Shown: positions 22,591 through 34,059, counted from the first letter of the stretch. The stretch: DNA of 64,000 bases from Tenodera sinensis (GCA_030765045.1 CM060968.1:107005904-107069903); one strand, 5' to 3'. Program-made: numbers and translations. Notes: a model not told the origin generated them from the letters alone.

Positions 22591-23539
22591 TTTTTCACCT
22601 GTCAGGGCCTAGGTACAAAATATTTCATAGGTTGGGCTGTTTAGTCTCTCCTCCGAACCTAGTCAGAGTCATCCATTCAAACATATAAAGTGGTGATTAA
22701 AATCAAACCTTACCTTCTCTGCTGAAAGTCGTATATCCCCAAAATTTATTCATAGCTATGATCGCTTGCCTGTAAGAATTCTGATTTACACAACACTGAA
22801 CTACACTATCACCCCAACATAAGTAAAACACGTTTAGTTAACACAATAAAGCACACTTTATTCCCGTAGCGATAAGATTGGTCCGCGAGCGATTAGATTA
22901 ACTGGTGTATATCTGCTGGTTGGAGAGATGTCACAAGCTCTGAATCACTGGGAAGTACGCGCCACAGGAGGTCGGACCCACTACTGTTGACGAACATCTG
23001 TGTGTGTATGTGTTTTCCTACACACGACATGATGAGGTTTCATCGTTACCTTACGTTAAACTGCCCCCGAGTCCCCTTTCCCTTTCCCCTAATGCTGGCA
23101 GAGAGCCCTTAGAAAAGCGCTATCGGCAGCCAAGAATGTGACTCAAGTTGTCGCCTTACTACCGTACTGGCCAATCCGGTAAAGTTAATATCCTAACCTC
23201 ATTTTGTAGCTAGACTCTTCCTTTACTTGCTATGCCTTAATTTCCGACTAAAAATAAACACATGTATATATGCGACACCCGTAGCGAAAGGGGCAGTCAT
23301 TATTTAGGGAAGGTTGTAATTTTTCTTTATCATAACACGCTCCTGTACGGTCGTGGGCGCGCATCTCATTGCAAGTTACTGCCGTCCACTTCCGTTTACA
23401 TTGCCCGGAGAATCCTCCTGTGGCGAGGAACAATCTTCACACATGTTGCTTTGCACTCATAGACTGTGCCAGTCCCAGCATATTTCAAATGTGAAACCTG
23501 GGATTTTACGTGTAATGTGATAGTTCCAAAAAATCTCGA
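22591..23539. other. Unassigned DNA
   Basis: Locally GC-richer around 22900-23150. No domain-bearing ORF or repeat assignment. Confidence 0.35.
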
Positions 23540-23965
23540 TATCTGATGTGTTGCACTCACATGATTTTCTCTACTCTAACCATTCTTACAAACTCTTATT
23601 GCTATATCTTCCTCATATTAGTTGAGATAAACATTTGTAGACTGAATATAGGAATACAGTAGGCTCTGAGCGATAGTCAAATCTTTTAAAGCTTTCAAAT
23701 CCGTTCTCTTTGCACGGTTAACATATAAAATAAGGAATAACGATGTTCCATTTGACAGAAGTATAAGATCTTCAAAAGCCACACAGATAACAAGGAATAT
23801 CTCCGAAATGGTTCATTCTAAAAAAAATCCATATAAAGAGCAGTTTAGGGTGGAGGAATTTTCTTCAAAATCTTCGTGTCGCATCCTTGAAAGACATTAA
23901 CCTTAAATACCAACTTTGGTTTTTAAGCGGCTTTTCGTTTTTAAGTTATGCTGTCCACAGACTGA

Positions 23966-24029
<64 letters not shown>

Positions 24030-24132
24030 CGGAGTTTTTTCTAAAAATGCTTTTTTTGGATTCAGGGGGCCTCAAAACATGTATTTCCGATGAAATCTCG
24101 ACATCGAATATACGCAGTGAAGAAAGTAAAAA
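23540..24132 (+). mobile_element. Family A copy with internal deletion
   Basis: It starts TCTGATGTGTTGCACTCACA. After GGAATATCTCCGAAATGG it jumps from GTTCATTCTAAAAAAAATCC straight to the AAGAGCAGTTTAGGGTGG block, so roughly 250 bp present in the 20389 copy is missing. It ends GAAGAAAGTAAAAAT. Confidence 0.75.
23967..24025. repeat. (AC)n microsatellite inside family A
   Basis: About 29 AC units at the shared internal family A position. Confidence 0.96.
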
Positions 24133-24149
24133 TATATCAATGATTGCCC

Positions 24150-24310
24150 CTATGGTTGAGTGGTCTGCGTTCCGGGTTCTCTACTCAAAAGTTCCGGGTT
24201 CAATTCCCGGTTGGGGAAAAAGTGTTTCTTTCTTCAGTGCTGCGATTTCTGCACGGAAACTTAATGCGGCAATTGCAAGCACGTCCAGGTTTGAAGTCCT
24301 GGTTGCTCCG
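24150..24310 (+). repeat. tRNA-derived SINE or tRNA pseudogene
   Basis: The first ~75 bp looks tRNA-like: CCCC and GGGG acceptor halves, the D-arm TGGTTGAGTGG and the perfect T-arm CCGGG-TTCAATT-CCCGG. The anticodon arm does not fold well, so this is not called a functional tRNA. About 80 bp of unrelated sequence follows, as in a SINE body. Confidence 0.55.
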
Positions 24311-24339
24311 TATATAATAGATTTGATCTGACCACTGAA

Positions 24340-24535
24340 ATCCTTTTATATTTTGAGAGTGTACTACGGACTGACAAATATTTTTATGGCAGACACAAAC
24401 TTCATGGTCTGATACCTGACCATTACTATTCTCTATTTTGTTGTGCAAATATATTTTGGGGACACAAATGATATTTATATCACCAACTTTGAAGTGAGAT
24501 TTCACAGTGTGTGTAACAATGCAACTATACAACTA
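24340..24535 (+). mobile_element. MITE E, diverged partial copy
   Basis: It contains GCAGACACAAACTTCATGGT, CTGACCATTACTATTCTCTA, TGTTGTGCAAATATATTTTG and AATGATATTTATATCACC. These match the left two thirds of the element at 16356-16565. The right TIR is absent. Confidence 0.5.
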
Positions 24536-25349
24536 TTTAACCATACCAATGTTTAAGATGATATCAAGACACAGGAAAAGTATGTCTTGAATATTCTGGG
24601 AATAGCCTCTGAAGAAGGGTTTAAGTTAGTCACCTTTGTCGCGTTTTGTTACTCGAGGTCGAAGAATGCGACGAACTTTAAAATAGCGTGTACAAAAATG
24701 CAACAATCTCTCGCAAAAACAAACGCTGTGCTGCTTTCTCTCCCAACTAGTCGAGCTCATTTCTGATCTAGTCTGCGTGGTCCAGTCACTCTTGTCAACA
24801 AACAGAACTGCAATAACAAATCTATCAGGTCGACATTTATAAAACGCCGTTTTAAGTTATTAAGTTCTCGCGTTTGTTGTGACTATTAATAATGCAGCTT
24901 ACGTGATGATGGCGCTAAACAGTCCATTATCGTGTTCTCTCACAAACTACGCACAATAATTACATTTTTTCGAACACTGCACTTAGCACCACTTACATTT
25001 CCACTAATTTATTTGATATGCTTATGCTTGTATCAGGTGTTATTTCTTTTGTTATGTCCATTTGTAGTTTCACTGGGTCTAGAACATCGTTCCTTTTTCT
25101 TCCTTGAAACAACTTTATCACTTCTTAAAAAGCACACACATACACAAAGAACAACTATATATTGTAATGCAAAATATGTCTAAGAATACTGATAGTTTAG
25201 TGTAGTGAAGACACGATATGGAATATGTGACTTTGTATGCCTAAAAAATAATTTTAAAAACTAATAACATTCATTTTGCAGCTTACTGCTGACTTCAATT
25301 CAATATACACACATTTTACTTTTAACCCCCTCATTAACAGTATAATTTA
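24536..25349. other. Unassigned AT-rich DNA
   Basis: No gene or repeat recognised. The 83-codon frame at 24932 is hydrophobic without a motif. Confidence 0.35.
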
Positions 25350-25700
25350 TAAAGTTTTCTACTAGTAGGATTTTGCAAAAATGTATATCTTGGTTTGTGC
25401 ATTTTTGCGACAGATATATTTTCTAACTTAAACCCTGCTCTGAAGTCCTCTTCATTCTGAATGGCCTTTGCACAACTCGAAACCGTTACAGATGACAACA
25501 TCTTAACTACCCAAAGAACGTAGATTTTGTTAAAGCACACAATTTATAGCAAATACATTTTTTCTGGAGTAATCCTTGTTATTGGTTTGAATTTTCAAAT
25601 ACTTATACTTTTCTCAAAACGAAAGTTGTTGTTAACTTATGTCCTGGCTGAACAAAGAGAAAGGAGTTTCAAAGTCATAATTAGTGCGGGTATATTAGCT
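25350..25700 (-). mobile_element. Diverged family A copy
   Basis: Reverse-oriented blocks CCTGCTCTGAAGTCCTCTTC, CTGGAGTAATCCTTGTTATT and GAACAAAGAGAAAGGAGTTT follow the order of the reverse family A copies at 30816-31040, with heavy divergence. Confidence 0.45.
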
Positions 25701-25984
25701 TTTCCCGAAGACAGACAGAGTGTAACCAGCAGACGACCGTCTTGTAACGACCTTGTTCACACGTCACTACTACAGAAATAGTAAGCTCGCGTAAACAAAC
25801 AAAACATAATTACCTCTTTCCTGAGCACAAGGTTACATTTCAACGCTAAAGTAGCATTTAACGCATATTGCAGTCATGTTTACCACAGCCACTTCTTTGC
25901 AGATGGCGGTATTGATGACAAATGAATGTTTCAAAAATGGTGGGAGGTATATATTGTGAGCCGATAGAAGTTGCTCTTCATGTA

Positions 25985-26674
25985 TACAGGGTGGAAGGGA
26001 AGTCATTACACTCCTTCTAATATGTGCTTCATAGAAGCATTACAAACAAAAAAGTCTATTGTCATTTTGTTCTTTGTTCAGCTGATTTCGAAAAAAAAAA
26101 TCGTTTTTATCCAAATTGTATGCGTAATTCCACAACAATGTACAAAGATAACACCTTGTTACTTATAAGATGCGCAGAGTAACTTATTTCTGACATAACT
26201 TCGGTAGTAATTATGGGACATCACACAGGATTACGAAATAATTAATCACTTAAGGGACGTGAAGAAACACTCTGATCAGCTCTTTCAGACGTGAAGTAAG
26301 TCGAGAACGTTGCGTGAGGTTGGTCAGAGAATTGACCTGGTTTGCGGATGTAAACAGGTCGGGCGCTTTCACTTTCGTGTAATGTTTTGGGACCTAACGC
26401 TTGTGATTGGCCTACACTCGCACAGTAAACACAGAAGGACGAGGCAGGGTATGTGTTTACGTTCTCTAGATGCACCGTTATGAAGTTTGTTTATATACTG
26501 AGCTAGGGAATGTGACAACCACACAATCTGCTGTGTTGCCAGCTTGTTTTCGACAAAACTAAAATATCTCTGTAGGAAATGATCAGAGACAAAAACGTAG
26601 GATACAAAATGTGTTCCAAATACCGAGATCTACCACTGGTTTAAATTAATGTAATGACTTCCCTTCCACCGGTA
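25985..26674. mobile_element. MITE B, complete, TA-flanked
   Basis: The left end TACAGGGTGGAAGGGAAGTC continues ATTACA. The right end is TGTAATGACTTCCCTTCCAC then CGGTA, giving TIRs of about 26 bp with a single indel. TA dinucleotides sit outside both ends (25983-25984, 26675-26676). TA targets and TACAGGGTG-type ends are typical of non-autonomous Tc1/mariner-superfamily elements. The interior has no transposase. Confidence 0.8.
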
Positions 26675-26684
26675 TAGGTTAGAA

Positions 26685-26985
26685 AACGGAGGTGGACAAC
26701 ACACACGCTGCAACCTTATGGATATATTGTGACCACCAGCCCTTAGGAAGAGATGAAGGGAAGGCACCACAGGAAGCTAATGCCACACGACGCACTGAAC
26801 AACCAAATAGTTGCAGACTCTAAGTCCCCTCCCGCAGTTGGAGTTACCTAAAGAGCGCGATGAACCGCCCGTATACCTCGTTTTCCTTTGAGCAAGCATC
26901 CGCGCTATCTGTCCAGCACCGTCATACGCCATAAACTTAGAGCCACGCCTAAGAAGATGAAAAGGAAGCGCAATAAAAGTGAAAT
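26685..26985 (-). repeat. SINE C copy, reverse orientation
   Basis: It carries ACACACGCTGCAACC, ATATATTGTGACC, CCCTTAGGAAGAGATGAAGG and CACAGGAAGCTAATGCCAC in the SINE C order, then a GC-richer stretch. It lies immediately after MITE B. Confidence 0.5.
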
Positions 26986-27019
26986 CATAGAGATAATCTT
27001 GATAGATAAAAAGTATTTA

Positions 27020-27118
27020 ATTCAGGGGACTCAAAACATATATTTCCGGTGAAATACTGACATCAAAATTTTGGGTAGAATGCAATACTTCCCCTGCTTA
27101 CTATACTAGTAGAGAAAG
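27020..27118 (+). mobile_element. Family A 3' end fragment
   Basis: It matches the last ~100 bp of family A: ATTCAGGGGACTCAAAACAT, CCGGTGAAATACTGACATC, TTTGGGTAGAATGCAATAC and ACTAGTAGAGAAAGTAAG. Confidence 0.75.
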
Positions 27119-27991
27119 TAAGAAAAGAAGCTTTTAAAATTACAATTCAAAATACATAAAAGTCAAATTTTATATGTTTCGTGTATTTCAAGTACAGATA
27201 ATACATTCTACCAAATGTGCTTTGAAGTGTAGCTCACCTCCTTCACATAATTTTCAGTTTAAAATGTATGAGGCAGTGCATCTGAGTAGCTTTACTTGAG
27301 ATGTACAGATTGTCTAAAACATCCTGACATTCCCCCACTCCCGAAGCGAAGATGCGTAATACCACTGAGTAGTTCACTTGCATAAAAGAGAAGTGGGGGT
27401 CAGTCTTCCAGTTGCCGTGAGAGTGATAAGTTTATGCGTTGTATATGTGACTGCCTCCAAGTTCTGATAACCTTTTAGTCACTTGCTCCCCCACTACTCT
27501 CACCACTTCTCCTCATTTCTCCTCACTTGCTCATAAGGAGTGTCACGACGTTTTAGACAAGCTGTACCATAAGAACTAAGGTACGCTGTCAAAAAGTCAA
27601 ACACAAGATAGCGGTGACAAGGGAGTTTCTCCAGATAAACGAAAAATCCTTTGTGGATCCTTGAAGAAATAAAACAAGAAACAGCCGTTAAAGCGTTTTG
27701 TGTGTATTGTGCCATTATATAATGCGGAAACTTTGAAGTGTACGAAGTGAGGAAAAGCTCTTGGGAGCATTTGAAATATGCATACAGAGAAGAGTGAAGC
27801 ACATGAAATAGACAAACTAATTGAGCTATTTTAAAACGTATAGGCGCAGAGAGAACAGCAGGAAAAGGAAATGAGTTGCTGGACATGGATACGAACAAGC
27901 TGCTTGGAATTAAAGAAGGGTTAATGAGAAAGGGGATTTATAAAGGTAATGTTATGATAGTTCGCGCGCACGCTTAGTTTTCTTCTTTCTT

Positions 27992-28020
<29 letters not shown>
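27119..28020. other. Unassigned DNA ending in poly-T
   Basis: A 132-codon minus-strand frame (27500-27898) shows no domain, signal peptide or splice support, and I do not call it. A run of more than 25 T ends the block. Confidence 0.3.
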
Positions 28021-28022
<2 letters not shown>

Positions 28023-28029
28023 CCCTCCC

Positions 28030-28312
28030 CATTCAGAGATGTTTACGATACCTCCGGTGACATTCTGGGTAGTTAAAATATTTCCTTTACCTATTGGGTA
28101 CTTGATAGAGAAAGTACCACTTTTTCTTTATTTACTTTCTGCTTTATCTCTTATTTTCTTTTTAATTCAGAGCATTTTCCGGCCAATTTTTGACATAGAT
28201 GTTTTTTTTTTGTTTTTTTTTTGTTTTGTTTTTTTTTTTTTTTTTTTTGTTTGTTTTTCGGGGTGGAATGCAATACTTTCTTTACCTAAATGATAACGTT
28301 GTAGAGAAGTAA
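28030..28312 (+). mobile_element. Two diverged family A 3' ends in tandem
   Basis: 28033-28118 reads TTCAGAGATGTTTACGATAC, CATTCTGGGTAG and TTGATAGAGAAAGTAC. 28165-28312 repeats the motif as CCGGCCAATTTTTGACATAG, GGGGTGGAATGCAATACTTT and GTAGAGAAGTAAAAC, split by a T-rich expansion at 28200-28258. Confidence 0.55.
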
Positions 28313-29389
28313 AACTATTTTTTTAAAATTTAGAATTGTACCTTCTCTCTGATTTTGATAGCTAGGATTTTTTTTTTTTTTTCTTTTGGAGGGGGGGGGG
28401 GGAATTAAATTGCTGTCCCGGTTAACTGGCTGTCCTGCAAGTGTGTAGCGTTTGGGCCTTCTGATTGGTTCACTATTACGGCTATAGCTTGAAAACTATT
28501 GCACTTCTAACGTACATAGCGTACGTTGAAAGATTTGTTCGTGTTGCAAGATTCTAGAGTTAACGTGCAAACTCGTGAACACCCGGTTTATACATTCTCA
28601 TGTTTACATGGAGAAATAATACATTTTTGGGGTACATAGCCAATCATACATTAACAGTGTGTTCTGAGAATCCGATATCCAACAACTGCTTCTGTGCTCA
28701 AATGGAATTTCTTGATTAATGCTCCATTCACAATGTGAGTGTGCTGTAAATCCCGAAAGCGGCCCTTCTTGAGCCGGTGTCAGTAGATTTGTTGCAGAGA
28801 AATCGAACATCTAATTACCACGATTGTGGCTGGGAGCTTGCACTATCGTTCTCTTTGTTTCAGGTCTTCTGTCTTTGCTTTTATCGCTTTTTCTTTCTTT
28901 TTAGGAACTGCGAAAGAGAGGTAAAAGGGCGTACAAAGCCAATAAGCGCCCATATACACTAATAGAAATTGGATGCTGGGGACAGACTAAAGATTCAACG
29001 GGTCGTTGACTGTCAGCTTTATAAGGGCTGTCTACCGTTATTTACCAGCTAGTTTCGGCGCTTTTTCACGTTCACAGACGAACATAAAATGGAACGTCTA
29101 GACAGTAGTCAGGTCGAGCAGTAATTTTAGCCTGGAGTATCTCCTTCTCTGTCACAAGCCGCGACATTCATTCAATATACATCCCTACATTTTGTACTTG
29201 CAGAAATTAGGTTTATTTTTGTGCTTTCTGACGGTTAAAATGGTGCTAGAAAATGTTGGAGAAAGATGGAAAACATATAAATAGTGTATAAGAAAATTCA
29301 GCCGCTATGATTTAGGATGCATTGACCTGAGACACTTTAAGGGTCTCCATTACTATTTCACGTTTCTCGTTGGAAAGGACATATTACAG
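28313..29389. other. Unassigned DNA
   Basis: It contains a 12-G run near 28390 and no supportable gene. Confidence 0.35.
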
Positions 29390-29640
29390 CGGAAATATAT
29401 ACAAATAGCTGAAATACCCGGTGTTGCCCGTGGTTTGACGATTTTATTCCTACAACTTTTAGATTTAGGTTGTCCTTGCCCAATGGCTTTGTGCTTCTCT
29501 GGAGACATTTAAAAAGGATTGCTTAATACCCATAAACAAACGGTTAATTAAAACACTTGGTATACTATAAAGAACACAAAATAAGCGAACACCGGGAAGA
29601 CACTGTGCAAAAGCACTATTGAACAATCCCAAATACTACA

Positions 29641-30360
29641 GGAAGAAAAGTAATTAGAGAAAGCTATGTGAATGTAAGATATTGCATTTCAATTATATAG
29701 AAAATTGCATCAATTTTTTGTAGAAGAGGGAGTAGAGAAAGAAATGTGTTTGTGTTTCGTAACAGAAAAGTGAGTAGAGATAACCGTGTGAATGTAATGT
29801 GTAGCATTTCAATTTCAATCATAGAAAAGTATATGAATTGTATTGTGAAGGGCGAGTAAAGGGCATGTACACGTGTTACGTAAAAGAGAAATGAGTAGAG
29901 AAAGCTATGTGAATATAATATGTTGTATAATAATATGGATAACATAAAAGTCTCGATGAAAAAAAAAAAAAAACACTTAGATGTACCAATTTTCATGGTG
30001 TATGGTAAACCAGTAGATTGTATGAATTGTATTTTGAAGAGCGAGTAGAGAACATGTAAATGTGTTACATAAAAGAAAAGTCAGTAGAGAAATCGTTGGA
30101 ATGTAATGCATTGCATTTCTATTTCAATCATAGAAAATTGTATGAACTATATGTTGAAGGGCAAATAGGGAAAGAAAGGTCATTCTGTTATGTAAAAGAA
30201 CAGCAAGCAGAGAAAACCGTGTGATGTAATACGTTATATTACTATTTCAATCGTACAGAATTGTATGAATTTTTATGTTGGAGGGTGAGGGTGAATGTGT
30301 TACGTAAAAGAAAAGCGAGTACAGAAACCTTATGAATGTAATACGTTGTGTAGTAAAATG
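29641..30360 (-). repeat. Degenerate tandem array, ~6 units of 112-123 bp, family A-like motif
   Basis: AGTAGAGA-type anchors occur at 29653, 29773, 29894, 30083, 30206 and 30318, spaced 120, 121, 189, 123 and 112 bp. The long gap holds an extra AAAAACACTTAGATGTACCA-type segment. Each unit reads roughly AGTAGAGAAAGC, TATGTGAATGTAAT, CATTTCAATTTCAATCATAG, AAAATTGTATGAATTGTATG, AAGGGCGAGTAGAG and GTTACGTAAAAGAAAAG. The first 25 bp of the unit resembles the reverse-oriented family A terminus AGTAGAGAAAGTCATGTGAG. The array is enclosed by CCCGGTGTTGCCCGTGG (29410) and CGCGGTGTTCGGGCAAGC (30408). Confidence 0.8.
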
Positions 30361-30469
30361 CACACTACAAAAATCGTATCCATGAAAAATACCTATATGC
30401 CGAATTTCGCGGTGTTCGGGCAAGCAATTTTTGGAAATTAGAAGTTACATACATATAACATTCATTTTT

Positions 30470-31460
30470 AATTTCTCTACTACGTATAGTAAGTAGAGGA
30501 AGTATAGTATTCCATCTAAAAATTCCATGTCGACATTTCACTGGAAATACATCTGTTTTGAGGTCCTCTGAATCCAAAAAAGGATTTTTAGAAAAAGGTA
30601 AGCGCGCGCGCGCGTGTGCGTGTGAATGGCATAACTCAAAAACAAAAAGTTGATATTTAATGTATTTCAAGGATGCCACCCTAAAGTACCTTTTACATGG
30701 AATTTTTTTGAAAATTTTGATGTTCTCGAAAATGGCTCTAACGATTTTCATTAAAATGACATGTTTAAGATAAGTTTATGACCAATGAAATGGGCCATAG
30801 CCTATGTGGTCCTGTTCACTCTGGATGACGTCTGAATAACTCGTAAACCGTAAGAAACGGACAAAATCTTACTGTAGATCTCGCTAAAACACAGAGTTTA
30901 GCCCAAAAAAAATTTTTTTTAGAGTGAGCCATTTCGGAAATATTCATTGTTATTTGTGCCAGTTTCGGAAAACTTAAACTTTCGCCAAATGCAACATTGT
31001 TGTTCATTTTTTATATGTTAACCGTGCAAAGAGAACGGAATCTCAAAGCTTTATAAGATTTGACTATCGCTCAAAGCCTACTGTATTCTCATATTCCCCT
31101 TGCACCTACAAGAAAATAAACAATAAGATAATTTGTACAAATGTTTATCTCAAGTAACACGAAGAAGATAGAGGATTATTATTTTTATTATTAAATCTGA
31201 CCTTATATAAAGGTTTGCCATGTGACACAGAATAGCTTTCATGTGTTTGAAATGAATACATAAAAAGGTTAATAAAAAGACAACAACAAAAAACAAAGTT
31301 TTTGTTAGTATATGGCACAGTTAAATGATTATTTTATATATTTTAGTACTTTCAAATTTAAATGTTATGGTTTCCATACAAATGATTTCGGCATATTGCC
31401 ACTTTGTAAGAATGGTTAATACAAGAGTAGAGAAAGTCATGTGAGTGCAACATAAGATTT
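30470..31460 (-). mobile_element. Family A, full-length reverse copy with insertion
   Basis: It is complete from the 3' end TTTCTCTACTACGTATAGTA through a GC/GT microsatellite (30601-30623) and all middle blocks to AGAGTAGAGAAAGTCATGTG near 31440. About 225 bp of unrelated AT-rich DNA (about 31180-31403) is inserted where other copies read straight from GAAGATAGAAGAAT to AGAGTTTGTAAGAATGG. The insert has no visible TIR. Confidence 0.8.
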
Positions 31461-31903
31461 TTCATGTAGTACCTGAGAATGTTGTCGACATGATTTAAAT
31501 TGGCGATCAAAAATAAATAAATATAACTGATTAATTCCTAATTTGCACATTTACGCCGTCAGGTCAAAACCGATTCTCACAGGAATTTGAAGTATTATAT
31601 CAAGAACATATGCTACACTAAATGCACGTAAAATAGTTTTGTGAACCCCACATACAAAAAGCTGTGAAATTGGTGAAATTTTCAAAAAATCATAAAAACA
31701 ATCAAATGAAAAGTTTTGGAAAATCTCAGAACATGTAAACTGTAATATAGTGTGTTCTATCTGGAACTCACAATTTCTTTTCCATCAATGTGACCACTAG
31801 TATGTTTTAAAGTAGATATGAATATTTTCTGGATTCACTGGAAGCTCGGGGCTTTAAAATCCTATGCGGATCACAAATAAATGACGTATTTTAAATTTAT
31901 TAT

Positions 31904-32194
31904 ACAGAAGGGTTTCCAAGAATGTGTGTTGGTGTTTTACAAGTTCACTGTGAGCCAATTGTTATGTGTAATTGTTTGAAAGTGCTTCACTTGGATTTTT
32001 GTCATTGTTTCCATCGTCATATAAACTCAATGTTGCACAATTTAAGATGTTTGCACTGCATATTATTGTATAAACACATTCTGCATACAAATGCTCTTCC
32101 TAGATCTTGTCCAAATTGTTTCCTTTGTGTTAAAATTTTGCTACAAATCTTTATAGAAGTGTTATGGTACTTTCTTCAAACTGTTTTCTTTGTG
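31904..32194. other. Possible 5' flank of the transposase element
   Basis: TATACAGAAGGGTTTCC at 31904 resembles the TATACAGGG-type end of TA-target elements and lies about 290 bp upstream of the transposase remnant. No matching right end was identified. Confidence 0.25.
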
Positions 32195-33275
32195 TCTTTG
32201 CCGTACAAGAAAAAGCTTCACGTGTCGTTTGGTTGGCAGGACACAAATCCGTAACTGAGGTACGGCGACGTAACGAGAACCCTCAACATGATACTATCAG
32301 ACCATAGTACAAACAGCTTAAGAAGACTGGCAGTGTACAAAAAGGAAAACCAACAGAAAGGCCAACATCAGAAGAAGGTGTCGAAAGAATTCGACAGTCT
32401 TGTCTTCACGGTCCTCAGAAATTCGTTCCATGCTGTGGTCTACAGTTAGATCTTCGGAAGTCAACCGTGCATGACGTCATGCGAAAGAGATGAAATTGGA
32501 TAGCTATAAAATTCAACTCTTGCAGGCAATAAAACCACAGGACAAATTACTTAGGGCTGAGTTCGCTGCTGCCACGCTACAAAGAATTGACGATGAACCA
32601 CATTTTCTTGAGAATATCGTCTTCTCCGATGAGACTTCGTTCCATGAAAATGATCGTGTTAATCGACACAAACGTTGAATTTGGGCCCTGGAAAATTCGA
32701 GCATGATACATGAACACATTCTAGATTCTTCTAAGTCAGGCATGTCAAACGTCACTCCGAGGGTGCGAAGAGAGGGGTCTACCCCTCCTTAACTACAGTA
32801 GCACGCGCTAGTAGAACCGGTTTTCGCTTTGTTTTTCCCGTTTTCCGATTTGATCATCACGGAGGGAGGGAAAATAGGGGAAAATTTTTCACGCCTGGTG
32901 AGTGCTGTTTGACACCCCTGTTCTAAGTGAACGCTCGGTGCGGCATAAGTACAAGCTTTTTGGTCCATTATTTTTTGCTGAAAAAAACATCAATCCCATT
33001 TCATGCACGGACATGTTACAGAACTTCCTATTTCCTCTAGTCGAGCAAATGGAAATGGGGCTGTAAACAATTATTCAAAAAGATGGAGCAGCATGCCATT
33101 TCGCAAACCATGTCCGAGAAGAGTTGAATAATTGATTTCCAAAACGATGGATTGGTAGAAGTGGACCAATCTCATGGACAGCTAGAAGAATAGATCCTAC
33201 TCCTTTACACCTTTGAGGCTATGGCAAGAAATAAGGTCTACAGTGAAAGAATTGATAATATCGACCAACTAAAAC
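32195..33275 (+). pseudogene. DDE transposase (DUF4817 / Tc1-mariner type), broken
   Basis: Reading across several frames restores the family order. First comes an N-terminal helix-turn-helix region with YKQLKKTGSVQKGKP, the typical linker before VERIRQS. HDVMRKR follows, then YKIQLLQAIKPQDK inside an open stretch (32490-32678). The first catalytic aspartate lies in IVFSDETSFH, followed by VNRH. After an interruption the text resumes with FGPLFFAEKNINPI and MLQNFLFPLVEQME. The second aspartate is in IIQKDGAACHFANHVREEL, then RWIGRSGPISWTARR and a third aspartate in IDPTPLHL, a DD(n)D arrangement. Several in-frame stops, frame changes and a 184-bp MITE inactivate it. Transposases of this group cut and paste DNA elements at TA targets. 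Confidence 0.85.
32737..32920. mobile_element. hAT MITE inside the transposase pseudogene
   Basis: The 184-bp element has ends CAGGCATGTCAAAC and GTTTGACACCCCTG (12/14 inverted match, CAG...CTG). It is flanked by a perfect 8-bp duplication, TTCTAAGT, at 32729-32736 and 32921-32928. An 8-bp duplication with CAG ends is diagnostic of hAT transposition. Removing it would rejoin the two parts of the transposase text. Confidence 0.93.
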
Positions 33276-33284
33276 AATGAATTA

Positions 33285-33738
33285 GTAGGGAAGCGCGTGT
33301 GACAGGCATTCGGGAGGTAAGGGGTTCGGTTCCCGCGGCCGACTTTCCTGAACTATGGTTTTTTGGGGGTTTCCCGGTTCGCTGAGCGAATGCTGGGAAG
33401 TTTAATTACATCCCCAAATTCCTCCATTTCACTTCACTTACATCCTGAATTGTTTCAGGACTGTAAATGCCGCCGGGATTTTCGGCTTTGCATGGTAGGG
33501 AAAAAGGATGTTCTGTGTAAAACTTCGTCCTCCGGACTGGGAGCCATATCTGAGTCTCAGGCTCCCTAGTGGGATGTGCACGCCTGCAGGAGGGGAGAGC
33601 TGCCACCGAAGAGTCTATACTGAAAGCTGGAGGGATCCAAAACCTCTGCTTCCTAGTTTCAGCCGGCATGTCTCCTCTCATCTCGCCCCTCCCTCATGGG
33701 GGGAGGGGTCACCCAGTCAATGGTGTAGATAGAGTTCT
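33285..33738 (+). repeat. Long tRNA-derived SINE, inserted downstream of the transposase
   Basis: The head has a degenerate A box and the B box GGTTCGGTTCCCGCGG. The body has GGGTTTCCCGGTTCGCTGAG, TTCAGGACTGTAAATGCC and a GC-rich distal part ending TCCTCTCATCTCGCCCCTCC. The block order matches the complete SINE at 60225-60829 and the reverse copy at 59050-59470. Confidence 0.65.
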
Positions 33739-33764
33739 TCATTAGGTTGAGGTGCTCTTGTCGA

Positions 33765-33965
33765 ACCTCGTACCCCTCCTTAAAGCATATCCACACTACA
33801 CGAGTCATTGCGCAAGATTCCGAATATGAAAGGAAATGAAATGATTCGCCTGCTGACGAAAGAAAACCTAACATAAAGGTGGCGACACAACGAAATTGAA
33901 CCTGGGACCTCCACAAAGCCAGCCTCAGACTCCATTTGAGCCGTTCCCCTCGGTTCCACTTCATA
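33765..33965 (-). repeat. tRNA-derived SINE, reverse orientation
   Basis: On the minus strand GGCTCAAATGGAGTCTGAGG (A-box region) and CCCAGGTTCAATT (B box) are followed by a TTTATGTTAGGTTTTCTTTC body. Confidence 0.6.
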
Positions 33966-34059
33966 CACAATAAATGTTTGAGAAGGTGAAAGCATTGCAC
34001 ATTCTCAAATATGCCCTACCAAATAGCGCGTTCGAGGAATGTGTAAACATACAAATACA

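Noticed and set aside
24150..24230. Functional tRNA gene
   Set aside because: The T-arm and D-arm are good but the anticodon arm does not fold and SINE-like sequence follows, so it is called SINE or pseudo-tRNA.
27500..27898. 132-codon minus-strand ORF
   Set aside because: No recognisable motif, AT-rich composition, and overlapping equally open frames.
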